The translations under genes and the position numbers were made by a program. Below, in pieces: positions 49,817-61,444 of a stretch of DNA of 64,000 nt. The stretch is taken from the NCBI GenBank assembly GCA_033782935.1, contig JAWQEG010000470.1:1178001-1242000 (forward strand), in the 5' to 3' direction. Numbering within the stretch: position 1 is the first letter of the stretch; every line of letters starts with the position of its first letter. The notes beneath the pieces were generated by a model. It saw only the letters and a list, made by a program, of their open reading frames with translations, was not told the DNA's origin and made no database searches. This DNA comes from Petrolisthes cinctipes. Its lineage: Eukaryota > Arthropoda > Malacostraca > Decapoda > Porcellanidae.

Positions 49817-51812
49817 GAAGCGATCTGTACATGCCTACTCAGTGCTAGAATGTTTTCAAAATATAGGCTCAAAACATGCTCAAAATCGATATTTTAGGTG
49901 CCCAAAAGTCGATATGTGCATGCATCTTCTGTACTCGTTTATATCTCAAATTCAAGCTCAAAACACCCGAAAATTCGATATTTTGGGGTCCCAGAAGCGA
50001 TCTGTACATGCCTACTCGGTGTTAGAGTATTTTCAAAATACAGGCCAGAAACATACTGAAAATCGATCTTTTAGGTGCCCAAAAGTCGATATGTTCATGC
50101 ATCTTCTGTACCCGTTTATATCTCAAATTCTGGCCCTAAATACCCGAAAATTCGATATTTTGGAGTCCCAGAAGCGATCTGTACATGCTTACTCCGTGCT
50201 AGAATGTTTTCAAAATATAGGCTCAAAACATGCTCAAAATCGATATTTTAGGTGCTCAAAAGACGATATGTGCATGCATCTTCTGTACTCGTTTATATCT
50301 CAAATTCAAACTCAGAACACCCGAAAATTCGATATTTTGGGGTCCCAGAAGCGATCTGTACATGCCTACTCAGTGCTAGAATTATTTCAAAATATAGGCT
50401 CATAACATGCTAAAAATCGATATTTCAGGTTCGTAAAGGCGATATCTCAAATTCAGACCCAAAACACCCGAAAATTCGATATTTTGGGGTCCCAGAAGCG
50501 ATCTGTGCATGCCTACTCCGTGTTAGAGTATTTTCAAAATACAGGCCTAAAACATGCTCAAAATCGATGTTTTAGGTGCCCAAAATTCGATATGTGCATG
50601 CATCTTCACTACCCGTTTATATCTCAAATTCAGGCTCAAAACACCCGAAAATTCGATATTTTGGGGTCCCAGAAGCGATCTGTACATGCCTACTCCGTGT
50701 TAGAGTATTTTCAAAATACAGGCCCAAAACATGCTGAAAATCGATATTTTAGATGCCCAAAGTCAATATTCTTCTGTACCCGTTTATATCTCAAATACAG
50801 GCTCAAAACACCCGAAAATTCAATATTTTGGGGTCCCATAAGCAATCTGTACATGCCTACTCAGTGCTAGAATATTTTCAAAATATAGGCTAAAAACATG
50901 CTAAAAATCGACATTTTAGGTGCCAAAAAGTCGATATCTCAAATTCAGTCCCAAAACACCCAAAAATTCGATATTTAGGGGTCCCAGAAGCGATCTGTAC
51001 ATGCCTACTCGGTGTTAGAGTATTTTCAAAATACAGGCCAAAAACATACTGAAAATCGATCTTTTAGGTGCCCAAAAGTCGATATGTGCATGCATCTTCT
51101 GTACCCGTTTATATCTCAAATTCTGGCCCTAAACACCCGAAAATTCGATATTTTGGGGTCCCAGAAGCGATCTGTACATGCCTACTCCGTGCTAGAATGT
51201 TTTCAAAATATAGGCTCAAAACATGCTCAAAATCGATATTTTAGGTGCCCAAAAGTCGATATGTGAATGCATCTTTTGTACTCGTTTATATCTCAAATTC
51301 AAGCTCAGAACACCCGAAAATTCGATATTTTGGGGTCCCAGAAGCGATCTGTACATGCCTACTCAGTGCTAGAATTATTTCAAAATATAGGCTCAAAACA
51401 TGCTAAAAATCGATATTTCAGGTGCGTAAAGGCGATATCTCAAATTCAGGCCCAAAACACCCGAAAATTCGATATTTAGGGGTCCCAGAAGCGATCTGTA
51501 CATGCCTACTCCGTGTTAAAGTATTTTCAAAATACAGGCCAAAAACATACTGAAAATCGATCTTTTAGGTGCCCAAAATTCGATATGTGCATGCATCTTC
51601 TGTACCCGTTTATATCTCACATTCTGGCCCTAAACGCCCGCAACTTCGGCATTTTTGGGTCCCAGAAGCGATCTGTACATGCCTACTCAGTGCTAGAATA
51701 TTTTCAAAATATAGGATAAATACATACTAAAAATCGATATTTTAGGTGCCAAAAAGTCGATATCTCAAATTAAGGCCCAAAACACCCGAAAATTCGATAT
51801 TTAGGGGTCCCA
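49817..51812 (+). repeat. HOR family F, copy F2 (1996 bp, 12 monomers)
   Basis: Matches F1 at 1995 bp until 50495. It then has one extra 177-bp monomer (50495-50671, with CCCAAAATTCGATATG and CTTCACTACCCG) and continues at 2172 bp. F1 has a 176-bp unit at its end that F2 lacks, so the totals are nearly equal despite different content. Confidence 0.88.
51633..51652 (+). repeat. GC-shifted patch in an F2 monomer
   Basis: Same five substitutions as at 49461-49480, at the expected 2172-bp offset. They include two new CpG sites (AACGCCCGC). Confidence 0.9.
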
Positions 51813-52138
51813 GAAGCGATCTGTACATGCCTACTCAGTGCTAGAATGTTTTCAAAATATAGGCTCAAAACATGCTTAAAATCGATATTTTAGGTGCCCA
51901 AAAGTCGATATGTGCATGCATCTTCTGTACTCGTTTATATCTCAAATTCAAGCTCAAAACACCCGAAAATTCGATATTTTGGGGTTCCAGAAGCGATCTG
52001 TACATGCCTACTCCGTGCTAGAATGTTTTCAAAATATAGGCTCAAAACATGCTCAAAATCGATATTTTAGGTGCCCAAAAGTCGATATGTGCATGCATCT
52101 TCTGTACTCGTTTATATCTCAAATTCAAGCTCAAAACA
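51813..52138 (+). repeat. Monomers joining F2 to the G duplication
   Basis: Two long monomers starting at 51813 and 51990, both CAGTGCTAG or CCGTGCTAG units with CAAATTCAAGCTC. The second runs into the left boundary of G1 at about 52139. Nothing other than satellite is present. Confidence 0.85.
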
Positions 52139-52671
52139 CCCGAAAATTCGACATTTTGGGGTCCCAGAAGCGATCTGTACATGCCTACTCAGTGCTAAAA
52201 TTATTTCAAAATAAAGGCTAAAAACATGCTCAAAATCGATGTTTTAGGTGCCCAAAAGTCGATATGTGCATGCATCTTCAGTACCTGTTCATATCTCAAA
52301 TTCAGGCTCAAAACACCCGAAAATTCGATATTTTGGTGTCCCAGAAGTGATCTGTACATGCCTACTTCGTGTTAGAGTATTTTCAAAATACAGGCCCAAA
52401 ACATGCTGAAAATCGATATTTTAGATGCCCAAAGTCAATATTCTTCTGTACCCGATTATATCTCAAATACAGGCTCAAAACACCCGAAAATTCAATATTT
52501 TGGGGTCCCAGAAGCAATCTGTACCTGCCTACTCAGTGCTAGAATATTTTCAAAATATAGGCTAAAAACATGCTAAAAATCGACATTTTAGGTGCCAAAA
52601 AGTCGATATCTCAAATTCAGTCCCAAAACGCCCAAAAATTCGATATTTAGGGGTCCCAGAAGCGATCTGTA

Positions 52672-52739
52672 CAGTCAGCAGCAAAAGTATTGTCGCCTCA
52701 CTTGCTTCACCGAGGCACGCGATGTTCATAGGCTCGAGA
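52672..52739 (+). repeat. Left terminal inverted repeat of MITE copy 1
   Basis: 68-bp arm from CAGTCAGC to GGCTCGAGA. Twelve of its 14 differences from the other arm are transitions, several in CpG/CpA contexts, for example TCAGCAGC opposite TCGGCGGC. Confidence 0.9.
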
Positions 52740-52766
52740 TTATTAGGTATAGAAAAAGTGCGTATT

Positions 52767-52834
52767 TCTCGAGTCCATGAACACTACATGTCTCGGTGAA
52801 GCAGGTAAGGCGACACGACTTCTGCCGCCGACTG
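52767..52834 (-). repeat. Right terminal inverted repeat of MITE copy 1
   Basis: 68-bp arm from TCTCGAGTCC to GCCGACTG, read on the minus strand as CAGTCGGCGGCAGAAGTCGT. It keeps the CpG sites lost in the outer left arm, so it may be closer to the ancestral end there. Confidence 0.9.
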
Positions 52835-53147
52835 TACATGCCTACTCGGTGTTAGAGTATTTTCAAAATACAGGCCAAAAACATACTCAAAATCGATATT
52901 TTAGGTGCCCAAAAGTCGATATGTGCATGCATCTTCTGTACTCGTTTATATCTCAAATTCAAGCTCAAAACACCCGAAAATTCGATATTTTGGGGTCCCA
53001 GAAGCGATCTGTACATGCCTACTCAGAGCTAGAATATTTTCAAAATATAGGCTCAAAACATGCTAAAAATCGATATTTTAGGTGCATAAAGGCGATGTCT
53101 CAAATTCAGGCCCAAAACACCCGAAAATTCGATATTTTGGGGTCCCA

Positions 53148-53816
53148 GAAGCGATCTGTACATGCCTACTCAGTGCTAGAATTATTTCAAAATAAAGGCT
53201 AAAAACATGCTCAAAATCGATGTTTTAGGTGCCCAAAAGTCGATATGTGCATGCATCTTCAGTACCTGTTCATATCTCAAATTCAGGCTCAAAACACCCG
53301 AAAATTCGATATTTTGGGGTCCCAGAAGCGATCTGTACATGCCTACTTCGTGTTAGAGTATTTTCAAAATACAGGCCCAAAACATGCTGAAAATCGATAT
53401 TTTAGATGCCCAAAGTCAATATTCTTCTGTACCCGTTTATATCTCAAATACAGGCTCAAAAAACCCGAAAATTCAATATTTTGGGGTCCCAGAAGCAATC
53501 TGTACCTGCCTACTCAGTGCTAGAATATTTTCAAAATATAGGCTAAAAACATGCTAAAAATCGACATTTTAGGTGCCAAAAAGTCGATATCTCAAATTCA
53601 GTCCCAAAACACCCAAAAATTCGATATTTAGGGGTCCAAGAAGCGATCTGTACATGCCTACTCTGTGTTAGAGTATTTTCAAAATACAGGCCAAAAACAT
53701 ACTGAAAATCGATCTTTTAGGTGCCCAAAAGTCGATTTGTGCATGTATTTTCTGTACCCGTTTATATCTCAAATTCTGGCCCTAAACACCCGAAAATTCG
53801 ATATTTTGGGGTCCCA
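53148..53816 (+). repeat. Sister unit of the MITE-bearing unit, site empty
   Basis: Units at 53148, 53325, 53492 and 53640 match 52167, 52344, 52511 and 52659 at 981 bp. At 53645-53654 it reads GATCTGTACA with a single TA (53651-53652), the paralogous empty site. This confirms the element ends and the TA duplication. G2 has the same empty site at 57305-57306. Confidence 0.9.
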
Positions 53817-55792
53817 GAAGCGATCTGTACATGCCTACTCCGTGCTAGAATGTTTTCAAAATATAGGTTTAAAACATGTTCAAAATCGATATTATAGGTG
53901 CCCAAAAGTCGATATGTGCATGCATCTTCTGTACTCGTTTATATCTCAAATTCAAGCTCAAAACACCCGAAAATTCGATATTTTGGGGTCCCAGAAGCGA
54001 TCTGTACATGCCTACTCCGTGTTAGAGTATTTTCAATATTCAGGCCCAAAACATGCTGAAAATCGATATTTTAGATGCCCAAAGACAATATGTGCATGTA
54101 TCTTCTGTACCCGTTTATATCTCAAATTCAGGCTCAAAACACCCGAAAATTCAATATTTAGGGGTCCCAGAAGCAATCTGTACATGCCTACTCAGTGCTA
54201 GAATATTTTCAAAATATAGGCTAAAAACATGCTAAAAATCGATATTTTAGGTGCCAAAAAGTCGATATCTCAAATTAAGGCCCAAAACACTCGAAAATTC
54301 GATATTTAGGGGTCCCAGAAGCGATCTGTACATGCCTACTCAGTGCTAGAATATTTTCAAAATACAGGCCAAAAACATACTGAAAATCGATCTTTTAGGT
54401 GCCCAAAAGTCGATATGTGCATGCATCTTCTGTACCCGTTTATATCTTAAATTCTGGCCCTAAACACCCAAAATTCAATATTATGGGGTCCCAGAAGCAA
54501 TCTGTACATGCCTACTCAGTGCTAGAATATTTTCAAAATATAGGCTAAAAACATGCTAAAAATCGATATTTTAAGTGACAAAAAATCGATATCTCAAATT
54601 AAGGCTCAAAACACCCGAAAATTCGATATTTAGGGGTCCCAGAAGCGATCTGTCCATGCCTACTCCGTGTTAGAGTATTTTCAAAATACAGGCCAAAAAC
54701 ATACTGAAAATCGATCTGTTATGTGCCCAAAAGTCGATATGTGCATGCATCTTCTGTACCCGTTTATATCTCAAATTCTTGCCCTAAACACCCGAAAATT
54801 CGATATTTTAGGGTCCCAGAAGCGATCTGTACATGCCTACTCAGTGCTAGAATATTTTCAAAATATAGGCTCAAAACATGCTAAAAATCGATATTTTAGG
54901 TGTGTAAAGGCGATATCTCAAATTCAGGCCCAAAACACCCGAAAATTCGATATTATGGGGTCCCAGAAGCGATCTGTACATGCCTACTCCGTGTTAGAGT
55001 ATTTACAAAATACAGGCTCAAAACATGCTCAAAATCGATGTTTTAGGTGCCCAAAAGTCGATATGTGCATGCATCTTCAGTACCCGTTTATATCTCAAAT
55101 TCAGGCTCAAAACACTCGTAAATTCGATATTTTGGGGTCCCAGAAGCGATCTGTACATGCCCACTCCGTGTTAGAGTATTTTCAAAATACATGACCAAAA
55201 CATGCCGAAAATCGATATTATAGGTGCCCAAAAGTCGATATGTGCATGCATCTTCTGTACCCGTTTATATCTCAAATTCTGGCCCTAAACACCCGAAAAT
55301 TCAAAATTTTGGGGTCCCAGAAGCTATCTGTACATGCCTACTCAGTGCTAGAATATTTTCAAAATATTGGCTAAAAACATGCTAAAAATCGATATTTTAG
55401 GTGCCAAAAAGTCGATATCTCAAATTAATGCCCAAAACACCCGAAAATTCGATATTTAGGGGTCCCAGAAGCGATCTGTACATGCCTACTCCGTGTTAGA
55501 GTATTTTCAAAATTCAGGTCCAAAACATGCTAAAAATCGATATTTTTGGTGCCCAAAGTCAATATGTGTATGAATCTTCTATACTCGTTTATATCTCAAA
55601 TTCAGGTTCAAAACACCCGAAAATTCGATATTTTGGGGTCCCAGAAGCGATCTGTACATGCCTACTCTGTGCTAGAATGTTTTTAAAATATAGGCTCAAA
55701 AAATGCTGAAAATCGATATTTTAGGTGCCCAAAAGTCGATATGTGCATGCATCTTCTGTACCCGTTTATGTCTCAAATTCTGGCCCTGAACT
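53817..55792 (+). repeat. Remaining monomers of G1
   Basis: Twelve monomers starting at 53817, 53994, 54170, 54318, 54494, 54642, 54819, 54966, 55143, 55320, 55468 and 55644. The unit at 54318 ends CACCCAAAATTCAATATTATGG, a mark seen again near 63905. The unit at 54819 has GGTGTGTAAAGGCG. Confidence 0.87.
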
Positions 55793-58700
55793 CCCGAAAA
55801 TTCGACATTTTGGGGTCCCAGAAGCGATCTGTACATGCCTACTCAGTGCTAAAATTATTTCAAAATAAAGGCTAAAAACATGCTCAAAATCGATGTTTTA
55901 GGTGCCCAAAAGTCGATATGTGCATGCATCTTCAGTACCTGTTCATATCTCAAATTCAGGCTCAAAACACCCGAAAATTCGATATTTTGGTGTCCCAGAA
56001 GTGATCTGTACATGCCTACTTCGTGTTAGAGTATTTTCAAAATACAGGCCCAAAACATGCTGAAAATCGATATTTTAGATGCCCAAAGTCAATATTCTTC
56101 TGTACCCGATTATATCTCAAATACAGGCTCAAAACACCCGAAAATTCAATATTTTGGGGTCCCAGAAGCAATCTGTACCTGCCTACTCAGTGCTAGAATA
56201 TTTTCAAAATATAGGCTAAAAACATGCTAAAAATCGACATTTTAGGTGCCAAAAAGTCGATATCTCAAATTCAGTCCCAAAACGCCCAAAAATTCGATAT
56301 TTAGGGGTCCCAGAAGCGATCTGTACAGTCAGCAGCAAAAGTATTGTCGCCTCACTTGCTTCACCGAGGCACGCGATGTTCATAGGCTCGAGATTATTAG
56401 GTATAGAAAAAGTGCGTATTTCTCGAGTCCATGAACACTACATGTCTCGGTGAAGCAGGTAAGGCGACACGACTTCTGCCGCCGACTGTACATGCCTACT
56501 CGGTGTTAGAGTATTTTCAAAATACAGGCCAAAAACATACTCAAAATCGATATTTTAGGTGCCCAAAAGTCGATATGTGCATGCATCTTCTGTACTCGTT
56601 TATATCTCAAATTCAAGCTCAAAACACCCGAAAATTCGATATTTTGGGGTCCCAGAAGCGATCTGTACATGCCTACTCAGAGCTAGAATATTTTCAAAAT
56701 ATAGGCTCAAAACATGCTAAAAATCGATATTTTAGGTGCATAAAGGCGATGTCTCAAATTCAGGCCCAAAACACCCGAAAATTCGATATTTTGGGGTCCC
56801 AGAAGCGATCTGTACATGCCTACTCAGTGCTAGAATTATTTCAAAATAAAGGCTAAAAACATGCTCAAAATCGATGTTTTAGGTGCCCAAAAGTCGATAT
56901 GTGCATGCATCTTCAGTACCTGTTCATATCTCAAATTCAGGCTCAAAACACCCGAAAATTCGATATTTTGGGGTCCCAGAAGCGATCTGTACATGCCTAC
57001 TTCGTGTTAGAGTATTTTCAAAATACAGGCCCAAAACATGCTGAAAATCGATATTTTAGATGCCCAAAGTCAATATTCTTCTGTACCCGTTTATATCTCA
57101 AATACAGGCTCAAAAAACCCGAAAATTCAATATTTTGGGGTCCCAGAAGCAATCTGTACCTGCCTACTCAGTGCTAGAATATTTTCAAAATATAGGCTAA
57201 AAACATGCTAAAAATCGACATTTTAGGTGCCAAAAAGTCGATATCTCAAATTCAGTCCCAAAACACCCAAAAATTCGATATTTAGGGGTCCAAGAAGCGA
57301 TCTGTACATGCCTACTCTGTGTTAGAGTATTTTCAAAATACAGGCCAAAAACATACTGAAAATCGATCTTTTAGGTGCCCAAAAGTCGATTTGTGCATGT
57401 ATTTTCTGTACCCGTTTATATCTCAAATTCTGGCCCTAAACACCCGAAAATTCGATATTTTGGGGTCCCAGAAGCGATCTGTACATGCCTACTCCGTGCT
57501 AGAATGTTTTCAAAATATAGGTTTAAAACATGTTCAAAATCGATATTATAGGTGCCCAAAAGTCGATATGTGCATGCATCTTCTGTACTCGTTTATATCT
57601 CAAATTCAAGCTCAAAACACCCGAAAATTCGATATTTTGGGGTCCCAGAAGCGATCTGTACATGCCTACTCCGTGTTAGAGTATTTTCAATATTCAGGCC
57701 CAAAACATGCTGAAAATCGATATTTTAGATGCCCAAAGACAATATGTGCATGTATCTTCTGTACCCGTTTATATCTCAAATTCAGGCTCAAAACACCCGA
57801 AAATTCAATATTTAGGGGTCCCAGAAGCAATCTGTACATGCCTACTCAGTGCTAGAATATTTTCAAAATATAGGCTAAAAACATGCTAAAAATCGATATT
57901 TTAGGTGCCAAAAAGTCGATATCTCAAATTAAGGCCCAAAACACTCGAAAATTCGATATTTAGGGGTCCCAGAAGCGATCTGTACATGCCTACTCAGTGC
58001 TAGAATATTTTCAAAATACAGGCCAAAAACATACTGAAAATCGATCTTTTAGGTGCCCAAAAGTCGATATGTGCATGCATCTTCTGTACCCGTTTATATC
58101 TTAAATTCTGGCCCTAAACACCCAAAATTCAATATTATGGGGTCCCAGAAGCAATCTGTACATGCCTACTCAGTGCTAGAATATTTTCAAAATATAGGCT
58201 AAAAACATGCTAAAAATCGATATTTTAAGTGACAAAAAATCGATATCTCAAATTAAGGCTCAAAACACCCGAAAATTCGATATTTAGGGGTCCCAGAAGC
58301 GATCTGTCCATGCCTACTCCGTGTTAGAGTATTTTCAAAATACAGGCCAAAAACATACTGAAAATCGATCTGTTATGTGCCCAAAAGTCGATATGTGCAT
58401 GCATCTTCTGTACCCGTTTATATCTCAAATTCTTGCCCTAAACACCCGAAAATTCGATATTTTAGGGTCCCAGAAGCGATCTGTACATGCCTACTCAGTG
58501 CTAGAATATTTTCAAAATATAGGCTCAAAACATGCTAAAAATCGATATTTTAGGTGTGTAAAGGCGATATCTCAAATTCAGGCCCAAAACACCCGAAAAT
58601 TCGATATTATGGGGTCCCAGAAGCGATCTGTACATGCCTACTCCGTGTTAGAGTATTTACAAAATACAGGCTCAAAACATGCTCAAAATCGATGTTTTAG

Positions 58701-59446
58701 GTGCCCAAAAGTCGATATGTGCATGCATCTTCAGTACCCGTTTATATCTCAAATTCAGGCTCAAAACACTCGTAAATTCGATATTTTGGGGTCCCAGAAG
58801 CGATCTGTACATGCCCACTCCGTGTTAGAGTATTTTCAAAATACATGACCAAAACATGCCGAAAATCGATATTATAGGTGCCCAAAAGTCGATATGTGCA
58901 TGCATCTTCTGTACCCGTTTATATCTCAAATTCTGGCCCTAAACACCCGAAAATTCAAAATTTTGGGGTCCCAGAAGCTATCTGTACATGCCTACTCAGT
59001 GCTAGAATATTTTCAAAATATTGGCTAAAAACATGCTAAAAATCGATATTTTAGGTGCCAAAAAGTCGATATCTCAAATTAATGCCCAAAACACCCGAAA
59101 ATTCGATATTTAGGGGTCCCAGAAGCGATCTGTACATGCCTACTCCGTGTTAGAGTATTTTCAAAATTCAGGTCCAAAACATGCTAAAAATCGATATTTT
59201 TGGTGCCCAAAGTCAATATGTGTATGAATCTTCTATACTCGTTTATATCTCAAATTCAGGTTCAAAACACCCGAAAATTCGATATTTTGGGGTCCCAGAA
59301 GCGATCTGTACATGCCTACTCTGTGCTAGAATGTTTTTAAAATATAGGCTCAAAAAATGCTGAAAATCGATATTTTAGGTGCCCAAAAGTCGATATGTGC
59401 ATGCATCTTCTGTACCCGTTTATGTCTCAAATTCTGGCCCTGAACT
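55793..59446 (+). repeat. 3654-bp tandem duplication, copy G2
   Basis: Right copy of the duplication, with the same monomers in the same order as G1 and no difference found in the stretches compared. After 59446 the sequence departs from G1: where G1 and G2 start with CGACATTTTGG, the flank has CGATATTTTGG and then a CTTCGTGTTAG unit in place of CAGTGCTAAAATTATTTC. Confidence 0.93.
56326..56488. mobile_element. Foldback MITE, copy 2 (163 bp)
   Basis: Identical in sequence to the copy at 52672-52834 and exactly 3654 bp downstream, with TA at 56324-56325 and 56489-56490. Same length, same target base and same flanks mean that it arose by duplication of the host segment, not by a second transposition. 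Arms are 56326-56393 and 56421-56488 around a 27-bp centre. Confidence 0.93.
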
Positions 59447-61444
59447 CCCGAAAATTCGATATTTTGGGGTCCCAGAAGCGATCTGTACATGCCTACTTCG
59501 TGTTAGAGTATTTTCAAAATTCAGGCCCAAAACATGCTGAAAATCGATATGTTTGGTGCCCAAAGTCAATATGTGTATGCATCTTCTATACTCGTTTATA
59601 TCTCAAATTCAGGCTCAAAACACCCAAAAATTCGATATTTTGGGGTCCCAGATGCGATCTGTACATGCCTACTCAGTGTTAGAGTATTTTCAAAATACAG
59701 GCCCAAAACATGCTCAAAATCGATGTTTTAGGTGCCAAAAAGTCGATATGTGCATGCTTCTTCAGTACCCGTTTATATCTCAAATTCAGGCTCAAAACAG
59801 CCAAAAATTCGATATTTTGGGATCCCAGAAGCGATCTGTACATGCCTATTCCGTGTTAGAGTATTTTCATAATACATGCCCAAAACATGCTGAAAATCGA
59901 TATGTTAGATGCCCAAAGTCAATATGTACATGTATCTTCTGTACCCGTTTATATCTCAAATTCAGGCTCAAAACACCCTAAAATTCAATATTTTGGGGTC
60001 CCAGAAGCAATCTGTACATGCCTACTCAGTGCTAGAATATTTTCAAAATATAGGCTAAAAACATGCTAAAAATCGATATTTTAGGTGCCAAAAAGTCGAA
60101 ATCTCAAATTAAGGCCCAAAACACCCGAAAATTCTATATTTTGGGGTCCTAGAAGCGATCTGTACATGCCTACTCAGTGCTAGAATGTTTTCAAAATATA
60201 GGCTCAAAACATGCTAAAAATCGATATTTCAGGTGCGTAAAGGCGATATCTCAAATTCAGACCCAAAACACCCGAAAATTCGATATTTTGGGGTCCCAGA
60301 AGCGATCTGTGCAATAGGCCCTACTCAGTGTTAGAGTATTTTCAAAATACAGGCCCAAAACATGCTCAAAATCGATGTTTTAGATGCCCAAAGTCAATAT
60401 TCTTCTGTACCCGTTTATATCTCAAATAAGGCTCAAAACACCCGAAAATTCAATATTTTGGGGTCCCATAAGCGATCTGTACATGCCTACTCAGTGCTAG
60501 AATATTTTCAAAATATAGGCTAAAAACATGCTAAAAATCGATATTTTAGGTGCCAAAAAGTCGATATCTCAAATTAAGGCCCAAAACACCCGAAAATTCG
60601 ATATTTAGGGGTCCCAGAAGCGATCTGTACATGCCTACTCCGTGTTAGAGTATCTTCAAAATACAGGCCCAAAACATGCTCAAAATCGATGTTTTAGGTG
60701 CCAAAAAGTCGATATGTTCATGCACCTTCAGTACCCGTTTATATCTCAAATTCAGGCTCAAAACACCCGAAAATTCGATATTTTGGAGTCCCAGAAGCGA
60801 TCTGGACATGCCTTCTCCTTGTTAGAGTATTTTCAAAATACATGCTCAAAACATGCTGAAAATCGATATTTTAGATTCCCAAAGTCAATATGTGCATGTA
60901 TCTTCTGTACCCGTTTATATCTCAAATTCAGGCTGAAAACACCCGAAAATTCAATATTTTGGGGTCCCATAAGCAATCTGTACATGCCTACTCAGTGCTA
61001 GAATATTTTCAAAATGTAGGCTAAAAACATGCAAAAAATCGATATTTTAGATGCCCAAAGTCAATATGTGCATGTATCTTCTGTACCCGTTTATATCTCA
61101 AATTCAGGCTCAAAACACCCGAAAATTCAATATTTAGTGGTCCCAGAAGCAATCTGTACATGCCTACTCAGTGCTAGAATATTTTCAAAATATAGGCTAA
61201 AATTTAACATGCTAAAAATCGATATTTTAGGTGCCAAAAAGTCGATATCTCAAATTAAGGCCCAAAACACTCGAAAATTCGATATTTAGGAGTCCCAGAA
61301 GCGATCTGTACATGCCTACTCAGTGCTAGAATATTTTCAAAATATTGGCTCAAAACATGCTAAGAATCGATATATTAGGTGCGTAAAGGCGATATCTCAA
61401 ATACAGGCCCAAAACACCCGAAAATTCGATATTTAGGGGTCCCA
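59447..61444 (+). repeat. Irregular block, first part similar to R2
   Basis: Starts at 59475, 59651, 59828, 60004 and 60152 follow the order of 27261-27937 in R2, with GATATGTTTGGTGCC, CAAAACAGCCAAAAATTCG and CTTGTTAGAG as local changes. The unit at 60299 has GATCTGTGCAATAGGCCCTACTC in place of CTGTACATGCCTACTC. The unit at 61146 has the AATTTAACATGC insertion and is 152 bp. No other sequence is seen. Confidence 0.84.

Larger units (their letters stand above)
52672..52834. mobile_element. Foldback MITE, Tc1/mariner-type, copy 1 (163 bp)
   Basis: This is the only non-satellite sequence type in the window. It starts CAGTCAGCAGCAAAAGTATT and ends in CTGCCGCCGACTG. The first 68 bp and the reverse complement of the last 68 bp align without gaps at 54 of 68 positions; a 27-bp centre (52740-52766) separates them. 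TA at 52670-52671 and 52835-52836 is a target duplication, since ordinary monomers have CTGTACATG with one TA. TA duplication and CAGT...ACTG ends fit the Tc1/mariner/pogo group. At 163 bp it cannot encode a transposase, so it is a non-autonomous element. GC is about 50% against about 41% for the satellite. Confidence 0.92.
52167..53147 (+). repeat. Five-monomer unit carrying the MITE (981 bp)
   Basis: Monomer starts are 52167, 52344, 52511, 52659 and 53001. Without the 163-bp MITE and the duplicated TA the unit is 816 bp. The next unit starts at 53148 and repeats the first part at a 981-bp offset, with differences such as GGTGTCCCAGAAGTG against GGGGTCCCAGAAGCG and CCCGATTATATC against CCCGTTTATATC. 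Confidence 0.88.
52139..55792 (+). repeat. 3654-bp tandem duplication, copy G1
   Basis: Left copy of a segment of about 21 monomers plus the MITE. Boundaries fall in CCCGAAAATTCGA, which occurs at 52139, 55793 and 59447, exactly 3654 bp apart. The next bases are CAT in the first two places but TAT in the third, which marks the breakpoint. Every stretch compared between G1 and G2, including the MITE, is identical. Private marks are GTACCTGTTCATATC, GGTTTAAAACATGTTC, GACAAAAAATCG and CATGACCAAAACATGCCG. Confidence 0.93.

Noticed and set aside
52592..53202. Two ORFs that run through the MITE (52592-52780 and 52777-53202, repeated at 56246-56856)
   Set aside because: Each is part satellite and part inverted-repeat sequence, with no domain or plausible start context. 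The 163-bp element is too short to encode a transposase.
56326..56488. Second independent transposition of the MITE
   Set aside because: The copy is exactly 3654 bp from the first with identical sequence, target base and flanks, so it came with the segment duplication.
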